DNA of 64,000 nucleotides from Batkoa obscura (lineage: Eukaryota > Entomophthoromycota > Entomophthoromycetes > Entomophthorales > Batkoaceae): assembly GCA_030770535.1 (NCBI GenBank), contig JASVEC010000006.1, forward strand, positions 186,001 to 250,000, given 5' to 3'. The translations under genes and the position numbers were made by a program. Positions 44,387 to 56,206 of the stretch are shown here, piece after piece (positions within the stretch are counted from its first letter, which is position 1; each line of letters opens with the position of its first letter). The notes below the pieces were generated by a model that made no database searches, was not told the DNA's origin, and saw only the letters and a list, made by a program, of their open reading frames with translations.

Positions 44387-45540
44387 ATTTATATTTAATT
44401 CCTGTTTATTTCATTTTGTTATTTTTTTATGAATTTATTTAATATTAAGTTTTTTTTTTAAATTATAAACAATTTTTTATTATTTTATGAATATTAAGTT
44501 AATAAAAAAAAACTTTATAAAAATGAACTACTATTTTTTAAAACAAAATATATTCAAGTTTTAAATTATAAAATAATATTTTTTATTTTATTCTATTTTT
44601 CTGCATTATAATGCTTAAATACAAAGTTTAAAAAGATTGTTTTAAATTATTTTTTTAGTATTAATAAATTTAATATTTTTGATATTGTTAATATAGAAAT
44701 TAAATATAATAAATCATAAACTACTTTAAACTGTATTTATTTATTTTTATTATTTTATTTATTTTTATTATTTAAATTATAATAAGTTAAAAATATTTAT
44801 AAAAATTTCAAGCATTTTATAATTAGTTAATCGTTAATTTATAATGATATTTATATAAATAAAACTATTTTAAAAAAAAATGTTTTAAGTGATTATTGAA
44901 TCATTTTAGTCCCTAACCATAAATTTTGACAGTGAAATAAAATAAAAAAACTGAGACAACTTTCAAAGAGTGTAATCAGTTTTCGGAATTTGGTGTGACT
45001 ATTTGGATTTAAGATTGAATACATCTACGGCTGTTACAGCTGTTTTGTGACGTCTTTAATAATAATTTTTATAATTAATTTTTTGATCTAACCTATTTCT
45101 TCAAGCTTTTAGTTTTTATATTTTGGCGAGTTCAGTATTTTTTTCCCAAATGAACAATTAAAAATGTTGAAAAAGAGTTGTAATAGCTGTAAACAAACAT
45201 GAAATCAAATTTTTATTTTAATCACAATTACTCTAAACATATTTAAAGTTAACAACAAAACAGTGATTTATTGTCAACAAATTTTATAAAAGATAATTTG
45301 GATATAGTTAATTTGGTACCAGGTAACAAAACAAAATTAGCACCAACCACTGTTTTTTTAAATCATACAATTTATATCGCTATAACTAAATTCCTTAATT
45401 AAATAATCTTTTTGTCAATCAGTAAAACGCTAACTTTTAATTTTTTAAATCTAATTGTTTTTGTTTTAGGTTCCAATTTTAAAAGAAATAGGTTTTCAAG
45501 CTAAAGTATAGCAAGCAATAATAGTAAAAAAGTTGAATTT

Positions 45541-48128
45541 ATGGCAACAAGTGAAGACTATACTACAGTACCCCAAAGTCAGTTCTACAAGAATATCTAA
45601 TAGAATAAGCAATGAAGATAAGAAGACTTTGGTTAAGTCATTAAATGAATAACGAATGCGATTAAAAGAAGCAGCAAAAAAGTTGAGTATTAACTATAGT
45701 AGCGCAAAAACAGTTTTGTCTCGTGAAAGAAAAAAGTTAAATAAGAGTAGGAGTAAAAAAAAATAAGGGTTCAGACGCAAGATGAAATAGATAAACAAAG
45801 AGAATAATTAAAGTTTTTCAACAGCCTTTAAAAGAAAAATAAATGAAACCAAAAGCGTATTAATTATATTTGTAAATAATCAAGGGATATCAACAACTGA
45901 GGCAGGTTGAAAGCTATCTATCAACTACAATAGCACAGGAGCAATTATTTTTAGAGGAAAAAACAGATTAGAACAAACAGTGAATGGAAATAAAGGAAGC
46001 ATGTAAGGGAATGGTGAAATTGATGTACAAAAAGACATTAGTTTTGAAAGTTTAACTGGTAAACTTCGCTTTATAATCAATAGTAAAACTAAAGATGATT
46101 TATTAAGCTGACAAATGAGGATGGGAAATCTATAAAAGAAGCAGCAGAAATATTATCTATTGACTTTAGTAGCCCAAGATATATTATCACTCAAATAAGA
46201 AATAAAATAGAAGCTATTTCACAAGAAGAGGACGCAATGACTATATATGAAGGTAGAAAGTTGGAAAGCTTTGTTATTCAGCATCATAATATAATGAACA
46301 ATGGGGTTGAAAAGTTGCAGATATGACAGGAAAAGGTGAGCTAAATAATGACGATGTAGATTATGCAAATACCAAATCTAACAATAAAAGTGGTAATGGA
46401 GGTAAAAGTGATTTATTAATTCCAGTATATGAGCAAGAGACTTACAAAAAAAGCAGTACAATTGGTATCTACTGATTATAATCATACAACTAATGTTACT
46501 ATTTAGAAAGGAGGAGAATTCAAAGGGACAGTGGATGTAAAAAACAACTATTGAGGGAGATAACAGTTTAAATGGCTTGGAACCACAATATATTAATATG
46601 ATAAGCGATGAAGCTAAAATAAATTGAATCAAGTAAATAGGTGAATAAAGAAAGTCTATATAAGAAGCAGCAAAACATTGTCAATTAACTTTGACAGTGG
46701 AATGGATATTATTATTCGAGCAAGAAATAAACTAAAAGAAACGATAAGTATAAAGAAAGCAAGTATATAAGAGAGCAACCAAACAAATTTATAAAAAGGT
46801 TATAATTTGAAAAATTTAATCCCAGAAAGTCAAAATGTAATAGTTAATAAAGCTAATGATAGTTCAAATGAGATAGTGGATGATCAGAAAATCTTTATAA
46901 AGGAAGTAACAAAGCCATTGACTCCTAGCTGTAACATTATAATGAGTGTTGTTTATAAAATGCAAAAAAAATAAGAACAAAAATGCAAGTTCAAGTAAAT
47001 AGACAACTAACAGAAGAAGCAAAATCTTCTAGCAGCTTTCAAAAAAAAAAAAAATAAGTAAGAAGGATAAAAGAATTAAACTAGTAAGTGGGAAAAAAAC
47101 AAGTATAGGTAAAGCAGCCAAACATTTATTTATTAATTGTAATGACATATATACCATTTTGGACAAGAAAGAAAGAGAATAAGAGAAGTAGTGTATACGA
47201 AAAAATTAAGGGCGCAGATAGAAGATGAAACTGATACTCAAAAAAGGAAGAAATATAATTTTTTAACAAGTATCGAAAAAGAAACAAAATATGCAAGGAG
47301 ACTAAAGAAAGTCTAGTTAAGCTAGTAGCTGAGCAAGAAATAAGTATAAAGGAGGCAGGGAAATCTTTGTCTATTAATTGTGGTAGTGCACAGGGCATAA
47401 ATAATCATGAAAAGGATATAACAAAAAAAGAATTAGAGACAAGAAAACTAAAGACCCGAACTGAAGATGAAATAAATACTCAAAAAGAACAAGTAAAATT
47501 GTTCAACTTACAAAGAGTTAATAAAAGGGATAAAGAGATTGTAAAAAATTCAATCAAGCTAGTAGCTGAACGGAAAATGAATATAAGGGAAGCAGCTGAA
47601 CATTTACCTGTTAGTTATAGTAGCGCACAAAGTATTATTCGTGATGAAAGGCATAAGCTAACCAAGGTTATAAATGTAAAAAAAGTAAGTATTAAGGATG
47701 TCAATGGAATAAATATTCAAGAAGTTAATGAATTGAAGAAAATTCCTAAAAAAAATCGAAGCGTAATAACTGACGAGGTTAAAAAAGGTTTGTTTACATT
47801 GGTGAGCGAACAAGGAAAGTCTATAAAAGAAGTAACTGAACTGCTGTCCATTGAATATGATAATGCAATGCAATTAATTCGTCGAAGTAAAATTAAATTA
47901 AAAGAGGCTGAGAGTGAAGAAAAATTAGTATACAAAAAGATGACTGAAGTAATATTTGAGAATTTAATAGTATTGGGATATGAAAGAATGATGAAATCAA
48001 ATATACCAAATGCTATTGAGCGTTTATTAAAATGGGTATTAATGTTAAATTTTGTTTGTACTAAAGGTGATCAAAAAATCCCGACAATCAATCAATCAGA
48101 ATATTTTGCTTTAACTTTCATATTGTAA
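45541..48128 (+). pseudogene. Tandem helix-turn-helix repeat gene, ten units, mostly decayed
   Basis: The plus strand holds ten copies of an HTH-like motif, I-K-E-A-A-x-x-L-S-I-x-Y-S-S-A-x-x-I. Conserved (E/K)-A-A cores fall near 45668, 45899, 46138, 46452, 46664, 46903, 47111, 47352, 47589 and 47829, a period of mostly 231-241 bp (about 79 residues). The clearest are RLKEAAKKLSINYSSAKTVL (unit 1), SIKEAAEILSIDFSSP (unit 3), SIKEAGKSLSINCGSAQG (unit 8), NIREAAEHLPVSYSSAQSII (unit 9) and SIKEVTELLSIEYDNAM (unit 10). Between units are lysine/glutamate-rich linkers (ERxKL, K-T-x-x-E-D-E). Stops and frame changes break units 1-7; units 8-10 plus a unique tail (MTEVIFENLIVLGYERMM) stay open from 47367 to 48128. 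Whether that part is expressed is unknown. Confidence 0.7.
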
Positions 48129-48923
48129 AAGTTGATGAATGAATGGAAGTCTCACTATAAGAAATTAGTTTATTGTAGTAGAATTTAATGGAATAAATAG
48201 CTTTTCTAATTGAAAGAATTATAAAGAGATAGTACGCATATTTTAAATTATATATAAAGGATAGAATTCCTAAGCTCAAAGACCCAATTATAACTTGTTT
48301 ATCCTCGGAAGGCATTAAAATAGCATTCAGGATTGCAGTATCTCAAAAGCTAGGTTTATTTTTGCTTTATTTAATTGATAAATATCGGCGAAAAACCCTA
48401 TATTAACATAAGGCTGATTACTATCCTTTATCAATATCAAAATATGCGTAGTTACTGACTCACTATTGATAGAAGGATTTATAAAGTTCTATAGGTAAAA
48501 AGTTAACGAACACATTTGATTTTAATTTAAATCATTATCATGCTATTCTTATATCTCAAAGTTAAAAGATATACCTTTTTAAAACTAATCTCCTTAAAAA
48601 TATTAGTTACTATTGAGTTGAAATAAGTTTTCTAATATAAAAATTAGTACAATGTCATCGAATATATGATTTCGATATTAAGTCATTTATACTGATAAAC
48701 TAGTTCATAACATAACAAAAAGACACTTCCTAAAGGCTATCAAATACCATTCAAAGTAACCATAATATAAATAAATAACTAAAATAGTATTATAGTGCAC
48801 GTAAATGACATTTTACTTTTCAACTATATGTTTATTTTTCCAACGTAATACTCAAATAATACTAGTAAACCCTTTAATAAAAAACATGATCAAACCGAAA
48901 CTAAACAGCAAAGTTTTTTTAAA
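48129..48923. other. Intergenic between HTH-repeat gene and amidohydrolase B
   Basis: AT-rich convergent 3' region; nothing recognised. Confidence 0.4.
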
Positions 48924-51104
48924 TTAGAAAACACGCTTCCCACTTAAAAAGGTAGCACGTACTCTTGAATTGTCATGTAATAGTTCTTTAGCTGGAATAT
49001 CTAGCCATGATTTCTTAACTATGATAAAATCTGCTAATTTTCCTACCTCAATAGATCCAATCTAAATAAAAGTTAGCTAAAATCATTATTGTTTGAAATT
49101 ATTTAGTTTACTTCGTTCTCTTTAAATGCTGAAAAGGCAGCATCAATTGTAAACCCTTTTAGAGCCTGATATGGAGATACAGCTTCATTTTTATACCAAC
49201 CATTCGATCCTGATGGCTAATTAAATACATATTAATAGTAGTAAATAGATAGCCTTATGTTATTACTGAATTCCCATTCTTATCTAATCTAGTAATAGCA
49301 GCATACAACCCTAATCTTGGATCCACCAATTCCACTGGGAAATCTGATGAAAATGGTAAAGCCTGTACTCTAGCTTATTTTAGTATTATTCTAAGCTATA
49401 ATAGCATAACTATTACCCTGATTTTAATAAGGATTTCCATGCATAAGCATATTTGATTCTTTCTGGTCCTATTCTTTTTTCAGCATATAGCATATCTGAT
49501 GTAGCTAATAAGATAATTAAACAATTATCATATAAATTTTTATACTATTACCATGAGTAGGTTGCATAGAAGGAATGATTCCTAATTCAGCAAATCTTGG
49601 AAGGTCTTTAGCAGTCTAATAAATAGACAAAATAAGTATAGTTTATAAGAATAAACATCATAATTTACCAATAGTTGAGAATGTTCAATTCTATGACGTT
49701 GCTTTTTAAGTTCCTTTTTTGTTATATTGTTTAGCAAATATTCATAATTATCTAAAGCCATGCGATTAGCTAAATCTCCAATAGCATGTGAATTTATTTG
49801 AAATCCCATCTTGGACCAAATACTCATCCTTTTACGTAATATATCCAGATCATAGGTAATTAAACCAGTACTATTCTTATCCGAATAAGGTTCAATCATA
49901 GCTGCACCCCAAGACCCTAAAGCGCCATCCAATACCACTTTAATACCTCTTACAAAAAGCCTGTTCTTATTTAAGTAATTTTTGTCAGGAAGATTAAGAC
50001 TTTTAAAATTTTCCTTGCTACAATGTGTATCTTTTTCCATACACATAATCATAGAATGAACGCGTATTGACAAGCTATCTTCTTTCAACGCTTTTTCAAA
50101 CACTCTAAGTTCTTTTATACTTATCCCTGCATCATGAGCACCCGTTAATCCGAAGCTTAACATCTCTTGGGTGATACTATTTAGCGCATCCATTTCCATT
50201 TCTTCTGAAGGCTCAGGTATCAAGCCCATTACAAGGCTACGTGCATTATCAATAAATACACCAGTTGGATGGCCATTACTATCTCGGATTATATCTCCAC
50301 CAGGGACTGAAAATTTTGGATCAAGTAGATTAGGAGTCGCTTTTATGGCTAAATCCAAGGCTGCTTTATTAACCCAAGTACCATGGAAATCCACTCTAGT
50401 TAAAGAAATAGGTATTTTGTTTAATTGATCGTAGTCGCTAGAGTAAAATACTAAGTCTTTGTAAGTAGGAAATTTTTGCTCTTTAAATAAATTTTGATCC
50501 CAGCCGTATCCTTCTAAAAAGGGAGCCTGTTTCCATGTTTTTGAGTAAACTATGATTTTACTTTGTATTTCTGATATGCTTTTTGAGCCCGTTAGATCCA
50601 CTTGAAGATTCTGTCTTCCTCTTCCTAATAAATGAGCATGTGCATCAATTAGTCCTGGCAATACTGTATGTCTTTTTAAGTCATATTTTTTTACTTTAGG
50701 GTATAATTTTTTCACTGCTTTATGGTCCCCTATATATTCAAATTTTCCATTGGCTATTACAGCTGCTTCTTTATAATATGGCTTATCCTTGTAAATCAAT
50801 ATTTTAGCATTATATATCCCATAAACATTCTCATCTGGCTTTGGTAATCTAGGTAAACATTTAAGTATAAAAAGCGCAAAATATGAACTTGGGCTTTTTT
50901 TATTTAAACAGTAAAGGTTTGTATCACTTACTTTATATCATTTACATCTACGTTCCAAAATAAATACCAAAATCCCATCAGTACTACAAGAATTGACCAC
51001 AGTGTATACCCTCTGATATCAAACGGTGGTGTTGAACTATTTTGGCTCGCTTTCTCAATATCTTGTTCGTTTAGTTGGATACCTTGCTTTAATTCGGATT
51101 CCAT
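48924..51104 (-). CDS. Membrane-anchored amidohydrolase 3 family enzyme, copy B (conversion chimera)
   Basis: Seven exons on the minus strand: 50932-51104, 49669-50887, 49552-49615, 49417-49504, 49267-49369, 49112-49216, 48924-49061; 629 residues, intact. It has a short cytosolic N-terminus (MESELKQGIQLNEQD), a TM helix (LWSILVVLMGFWYLFW), then a YtcJ-like amidohydrolase with D-A-H-A-H-L-L-G-R-G-R-Q, H-R-I-E-H-S-Q and I-G-S-I-E-V-G-K-L-A-D-F. The first ~350 residues are clearly diverged from copies A/C (about two-thirds identical by eye), whereas everything from F-K-S-L-N-L-P-D-K-N-Y onward, introns included, is almost identical to copy C. The switch lies near 50000. The exon 2 acceptor (ccaag|ttcata) is my choice; it keeps the frame with a 44-bp intron. 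Substrate unknown. Confidence 0.85.
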
Positions 51105-51373
51105 TTTTTAAATTTTATTAAACCAAATGAACCCACTTGTTCATTTGATACGCTTTTATAATTTTAATTTAATCCCTTCTTTTTAATGTTATTTTTTTAT
51201 ACTGGATGGTTCTAACTTGTGACTAGACTGTGACGATTATTCAAATTTTATGCTTCAAACAAATTGAAAGAATTATCTAATTAAGATAAAATAAAAGTTT
51301 TTTAGGGTTTTTACTAAATAATAAAATCTTTAAACATGAAACCTAAAAAAATACTAGATCATTCAAGTTTTAT

Positions 51374-53493
51374 TTAAAAAACACGCTTCCCACTTAAAAA
51401 AGTAGCACGTACTCTTGAATTATCATGTAATAGTTCTTTAGCTGGAATATCCAGCCATGATTTCTTAACTATGATAAAATCTGCTAATTTTCCTACCTCA
51501 ATAGATCCAATCTAAATAAAAGTTAGCTAAAATCATTATTGTTTGAAATTATTTAGTTTACTTCGTTCTCTTTAAATGCTGAAAAGGCAGCATCAATTGT
51601 AAACCCTTTTAGAGCCTGATATGGAGATACAGCTTCATTTTTATACCAACCATTCGATCCTGATGGCTAATTAAATACATATTAATAGTAGTAAATAGAT
51701 AGCCTTATGTTATTACTGAATTCCCATTCTTATCTAATCTAGTAATAGCAGCATACAACCCTAATCTTGGATCCACCAATTCCACTGGGAAATCTGATGA
51801 AAATGGTAAAGCCTGTACTCTAGCTTATTTTAGTATTATTCTAAGCTATAATAGCATAATTATTACCCTGATTTTAATAAGGATTTCCATGCATAAGCAT
51901 ATTTGATTCTTTCTGGTCCTATTCTTTTTTCAGCATATAGCATATCTGATGTAGCTAATAAGATAATTAAACAATTATCATATAAATTTTTATACTATTA
52001 CCATGAGTAGGTTGCATAGAAGGAATGATTCCTAATTCAGCAAATCTTGGAAGGTCTTTAGCAGTCTAATAAATAGACAAAATAAGTATAGTTTATAAGA
52101 ACAAACATCATAATTTACCAATAGTTGAGAATGTTCAATTCTATGACGTTGCTTTTTAAGTTCCTTTTTTGTTATATTGTTTAGCAAATATTCATAATTA
52201 TCTAAAGCCATGCGATTAGCTAAATCTCCAATAGCATGTGAATTTATTTGAAATCCCATCTTGGACCAAATACTCATCCTTTTACGTAATATATCCAGAT
52301 CATAGGTAATTAAACCAGTACTATTCTTATCCGAATAAGGTTCAATCATAGCTGCACCCCAAGACCCTAAAGCACCGTCTAATACCACTTTAATACCTCT
52401 TACAAAAAGCCTGTTCTTATTTAAGTAATTTTTGTCAGGAAGATTAAGACTTTTGAAACTCTTTTGCTCACAAAACTCTACGCTTTGAGCACATTTTATC
52501 ATAGAATGGATACGAACTGGTAAATTATCCTGTTTTAAAGCTTTTTGGAACACCGCCAATTCATCAAGATTCACTCCAGCATCATGAGCTCCAGTCAAAC
52601 CATAGCTTAGCATTTCTCTGATGATATTATCTAAGGCTAATAGCTCCATTTTTTCAGTGGGTTTCGGAATTAATTTTGTTACTAACGTTTGTGCGTTATC
52701 AATAAACACACCAGTAGGATAGCCATTACTATCTCGAATGACATCTCCACCAGGAACTGAAAACTTAGGATCAATTATACCTGGATTTGCTTTTATTACT
52801 AAATTCAAAGCAGCTTTATTAACCCAAACACCATGTGCATCTACACGAGATAAAGAAATTGGGATATCATTTAATCCAGGGTATTTCGTTTCATCAAAAG
52901 CTAAATCTTTATAAGTTGGGAATACTTGATTGTTCATTAAGTTTTGGTCCCACCCAAAACCTTGAATAAAAGGGACTTTTTCAGAACTCAAGAAATGTTG
53001 TCCAATGCGCTCACATACTATAGAAAGTGAGCTTGAATCTCTTAAATCTACTTGTAACATTTGTCTTCCTCGACGTAATATATGGGTATGGGCATCGATC
53101 AATCCAGGTTGTATTGTGTATCCATTAAGATTATATGACTTAATGTTCGGATACTTTTTTCTTAGATCGTGGTGCTTGCCAATAAACTTAAATTTACCAT
53201 CTGATATTACCATCGAGTCTGCATAACTATAGCTATCAGCTTGATATATTAAAATCTCTGCATTATAGATAGCATAATTTTCTGAATCTGTTTCTGGTAA
53301 CCTTGGTAAACATCTAATAATCATTAACTTATTAACTGAATAATGTAGTTGCTAATTACTTTTTATTATTTGCATCAACTTTTACGCTTATCAATAATAA
53401 AGCAATAATAATCACTGATATTGAAAATAAAATAGGAGATTTAATAGGAGTTCCAGTTGATTTTAACTTATTATTAGATACTTTAGTATTCAT
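51374..53493 (-). CDS. Membrane-anchored amidohydrolase 3 family enzyme, copy C
   Basis: Seven exons on the minus strand: 53360-53493, 52119-53313, 52002-52065, 51867-51954, 51717-51819, 51562-51666, 51374-51511; 608 residues, intact. Exon lengths equal those of copy A exon by exon apart from the last. It starts MNTKVSNNKLKST with an N-terminal TM anchor, then the amidohydrolase domain with metal motif D-A-H-T-H, G-F-G-W-D-Q-N, the R-V-D-A-H-G block, H-A-I-G-D-L-A-N-R and P-T-H-A-T-S-D. The protein ends at ...S-G-K-R-V-F. It lies in tandem with copy B (269 bp apart) and in inverted orientation to copy A 14 kb away. It is probably the functional reference copy of this group. Confidence 0.9.
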
Positions 53494-54993
53494 ATTTTAT
53501 AATACATTCTTTATCATAACGTTTTTTTTGCGCTTTTTATACTTTTTATTTTTAGTTTTATATGTAGTTATTATTTTTAAAATCATTTGACCTAAATTTT
53601 AATCTTGTACTCAATTTTGTGAAGATTACAACATCAATCCTGACCTTTAATATTTGAATGTATTGTGACCATTGATTGATTGCTACATAATAGTATATTT
53701 GGATTATATAGTATGGAGTATTAGAACATTATTGATTGATTAAGAAGTTACGTCAATTATTTGAACTTTTTCTAAAGACTTTTTTATACAAAACATACTG
53801 ACTGTAAAGATGGAAGACAGAAGTAGCTATAAATACTTCTATCATAAAAAGACACAGACAATAGGCTTGTAAAAAGTATGTGTGCTGTTGAAAGTGTATC
53901 TATCAATTCTACTGGATTTAAAAAAATTATAAGGCAGCCATATTTAATAATTTTATTTGGATGCTTACGATGTATTTTTTAACATTACAAAGTGAATAAT
54001 ATATATGTATATTTGAAATGTTATGAAGATATTTAATAATAAATTTTGTTTTTATAAATTTAATTGATTCTTCATATAAAATTTAAAAAAGCTTCATGAG
54101 AATTTTAAATTAAAATTTTTAATGTGATATTCTGAACTTTTTTTATATTGTGAGCCAGTTTATTTAGCAAAACAATTAAAGATTTAACAAATAAAATATA
54201 ATATTAAAATTTAAACAAATTTGTTAACAAATTCTAAAAATTATTATTAAATTTAGTTGATTATATAAAATATTTCTTGATAAATATAAATTCAATTGAT
54301 TTTAATTAAATATATTTTTGATCAACCATTTATAATAATAGATACATAATGACTTAGAGCCATTACTATGATAAATTTACTAATAAAAGTCTATTTTTTA
54401 TAGATAAGTAATAATTTGTTAGAATCATAAAAATAAACAATTTGATAGTACGAATTACTCTTAGAAAATAAGTAATTAAAGCAATAAAATAGTCACTACT
54501 TATAACTGTAAAATTTACTCATCTAAAGGTGATGTAATAGTTCCTAAATAGCCAAGTCGTACGGATTATTATAATTGGATAAAAATCTAACGCTACCAAA
54601 TTTTTGAGTTTCATCCTACAATTGTTTGCCAACACGTCAAGGAGATTTTGATTTCTGGGCAGAAAAAATGTTACAAAAATAATCTACAAATTAAACCCCA
54701 TCAAGCCATGAAAGTGTACATTTAATTGGACTAGGGCTGAATCACTCGAAGGATTTCCTCCACTTTTTTAGTGGCATTAGCCAATCACTTTCGACCATCC
54801 TTGGCTTTTATTAGCGAATGAATCGCCAAGGAAGATGCCATTTCGGGATAAGTATGAACTTAAGGTAGGTAATAAGTAAGTTGAAAATTTTTATAGCTTT
54901 TTTATAAGTTGATAAGTAAGATATTTTAGCTTCGATAGTAAACATATTAAATAATTTAACTATAGTTAGCTTTAGAAGAACAAAAATAGTAAA
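53494..54993. other. Intergenic, amidohydrolase C promoter to cofilin promoter
   Basis: AT-rich for the first ~1 kb. Near 54560-54830 composition becomes more balanced, as in a promoter; it includes a ccttggc ... gccaagg inverted repeat (54799-54831) and a CCAAT pentamer near 54781. An open minus-strand frame at 54811-55059 overlaps the cofilin start and has no supporting features. Confidence 0.45.
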
Positions 54994-55528
54994 ATGGTAA
55001 GTTAAAATTAATACATAAACTGATAGAAAACAAAGCTGATATTTTTTTGTAATAGTCAAGTGGAATAGCAGTTAACCCAGAGTGTATTTCTTTATTTCAA
55101 GATCTCAAACTTAAACATAAAATCAAATACATTGTTTATAAGATCTCTGATGACTTTAAGGAGATTGTAGTTGATAAAACATCTGAAGATGAAGATTATG
55201 AAAGTTTTGTAGCTGAACTTCCAGAAACTGATTGTCGATTCGCTGTTTATGACTTTTCTTACGAAACAGAAGACGCTGGTAAAAGAACTAAAATTTGCTT
55301 TTATATTTGGTAAGTTACTTTATATCTTTTGCTTTGATTAAAATTTATTGCTTTTTTATAAAAAGGGCTCCAGATACTGCTAGAGTTAAGTCGAAGATGT
55401 TATACTCTTCCAGCAAAGACGCTTTAAAGAAAGCTCTTAATGGTATTGCTGTTGATATTCAAGGTACTGATTTCAGTGAAGTTGAACACTCTTATGTTCT
55501 CGATAAAGTTAGCCGCGGTAAATATTAA
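54994..55528 (+). CDS. COF1: Cofilin (ADF-homology actin-severing protein)
   Basis: Three exons: 54994-54996 (ATG only), 55056-55309, 55366-55528; 139 residues. It binds and severs ADP-actin filaments in the cytoplasm. The protein starts [11 protein letters not shown], with S at the regulated N-terminal phosphosite, and holds the cofilin blocks [44 protein letters not shown] with the actin-binding K-S-K-M helix, and IQGTDFSEV. The intron directly after ATG is in the same position region as the yeast COF1 intron near the start; the ATG at 54994 followed by gtaagt is preferred over an upstream ATG (54835) because it gives the expected N-terminus and a 59-bp intron. Confidence 0.95.
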
Positions 55529-56206
55529 GTTAAGAACCGAGCTTAATCCGACTTAAGACTGGTCAAATTTAATAGGTTTTTTTTATAAAACGTGTTTGAC
55601 CTAATATAAAATTTAAAGAACTTCTTTGATTATTCTTACCGCTTTTTTTGTTTTTCTTTTTGTTGATTTGTATGTGGTAATGCATTTCTTGTTTTATATC
55701 CATTTTTATCTGTGTATAATTTAACAATGTTATGTACTAGAACAAAGAAGACATTCTTGTATGTACGAGATTAAGTTACCTTTATTTAATATTATAGTAT
55801 AAAATTTTATTTTGGCTAATAGTTGCTGTTTTAAATAAACTCATTTAAAGCTCATTGATATAGTAAACCCTCTTTATATGACCTTTTTTATAAATAATTG
55901 TTCTTTAATCTATATAAATTGAATTTGCTGGTATACTTTAACTTTTTATTATTTTGAACATTTCTAATCGATGTACATATTTTATTATTATAAAGAGTAA
56001 TAATCATTTTACAATTATTCAATGTAATAACAATGTCTTAGAAACGTAGCACAAGCGTATATTGCTCACAATTAATAGCTACAGCCATTCATACAAACTC
56101 GTTATTCATAGACTCAATATAAATATAAATATACATTTGTATACATAAATTAGTCATAAATAAAGCTGATAGCATTTATTTTTAAAAATTTATTTTATTG
56201 TTAAAA
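55529..56206. other. Convergent 3' intergenic region, cofilin / VDAC
   Basis: 3' ends of cofilin (plus) and porin (minus). T-rich just after the cofilin stop, consistent with polyadenylation. No gene. Confidence 0.45.

Larger units (their letters stand above)
43695..45540. other. Intergenic with MITE cluster, then AT-rich DNA
   Basis: Three MITE pieces occupy 44061-44386 (listed). The rest, 44387-45540, is extremely AT-rich with long A and T runs. A sequence near 45300-45320 (ggtaccaggtaacaaaac) stands out in composition but has no clear meaning. No gene. Confidence 0.5.

Noticed and set aside
46378-47398. Minus-strand hydrophobic frames across the HTH array
   Set aside because: They are the complements of lysine/glutamate-rich sense codons, which read as Phe/Leu/Ser-rich; the repeat signal is on the plus strand.
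54835-54865. Alternative cofilin first exon (M-P-F-R-D-K-Y-E-L-K)
   Set aside because: In frame but needs a ~190-bp intron, far longer than others here; ATG at 54994 gives the family's usual N-terminus.
54811-55059. Minus-strand 82-residue frame before cofilin
   Set aside because: Overlaps the cofilin first exon and intron; low-complexity hydrophobic composition.
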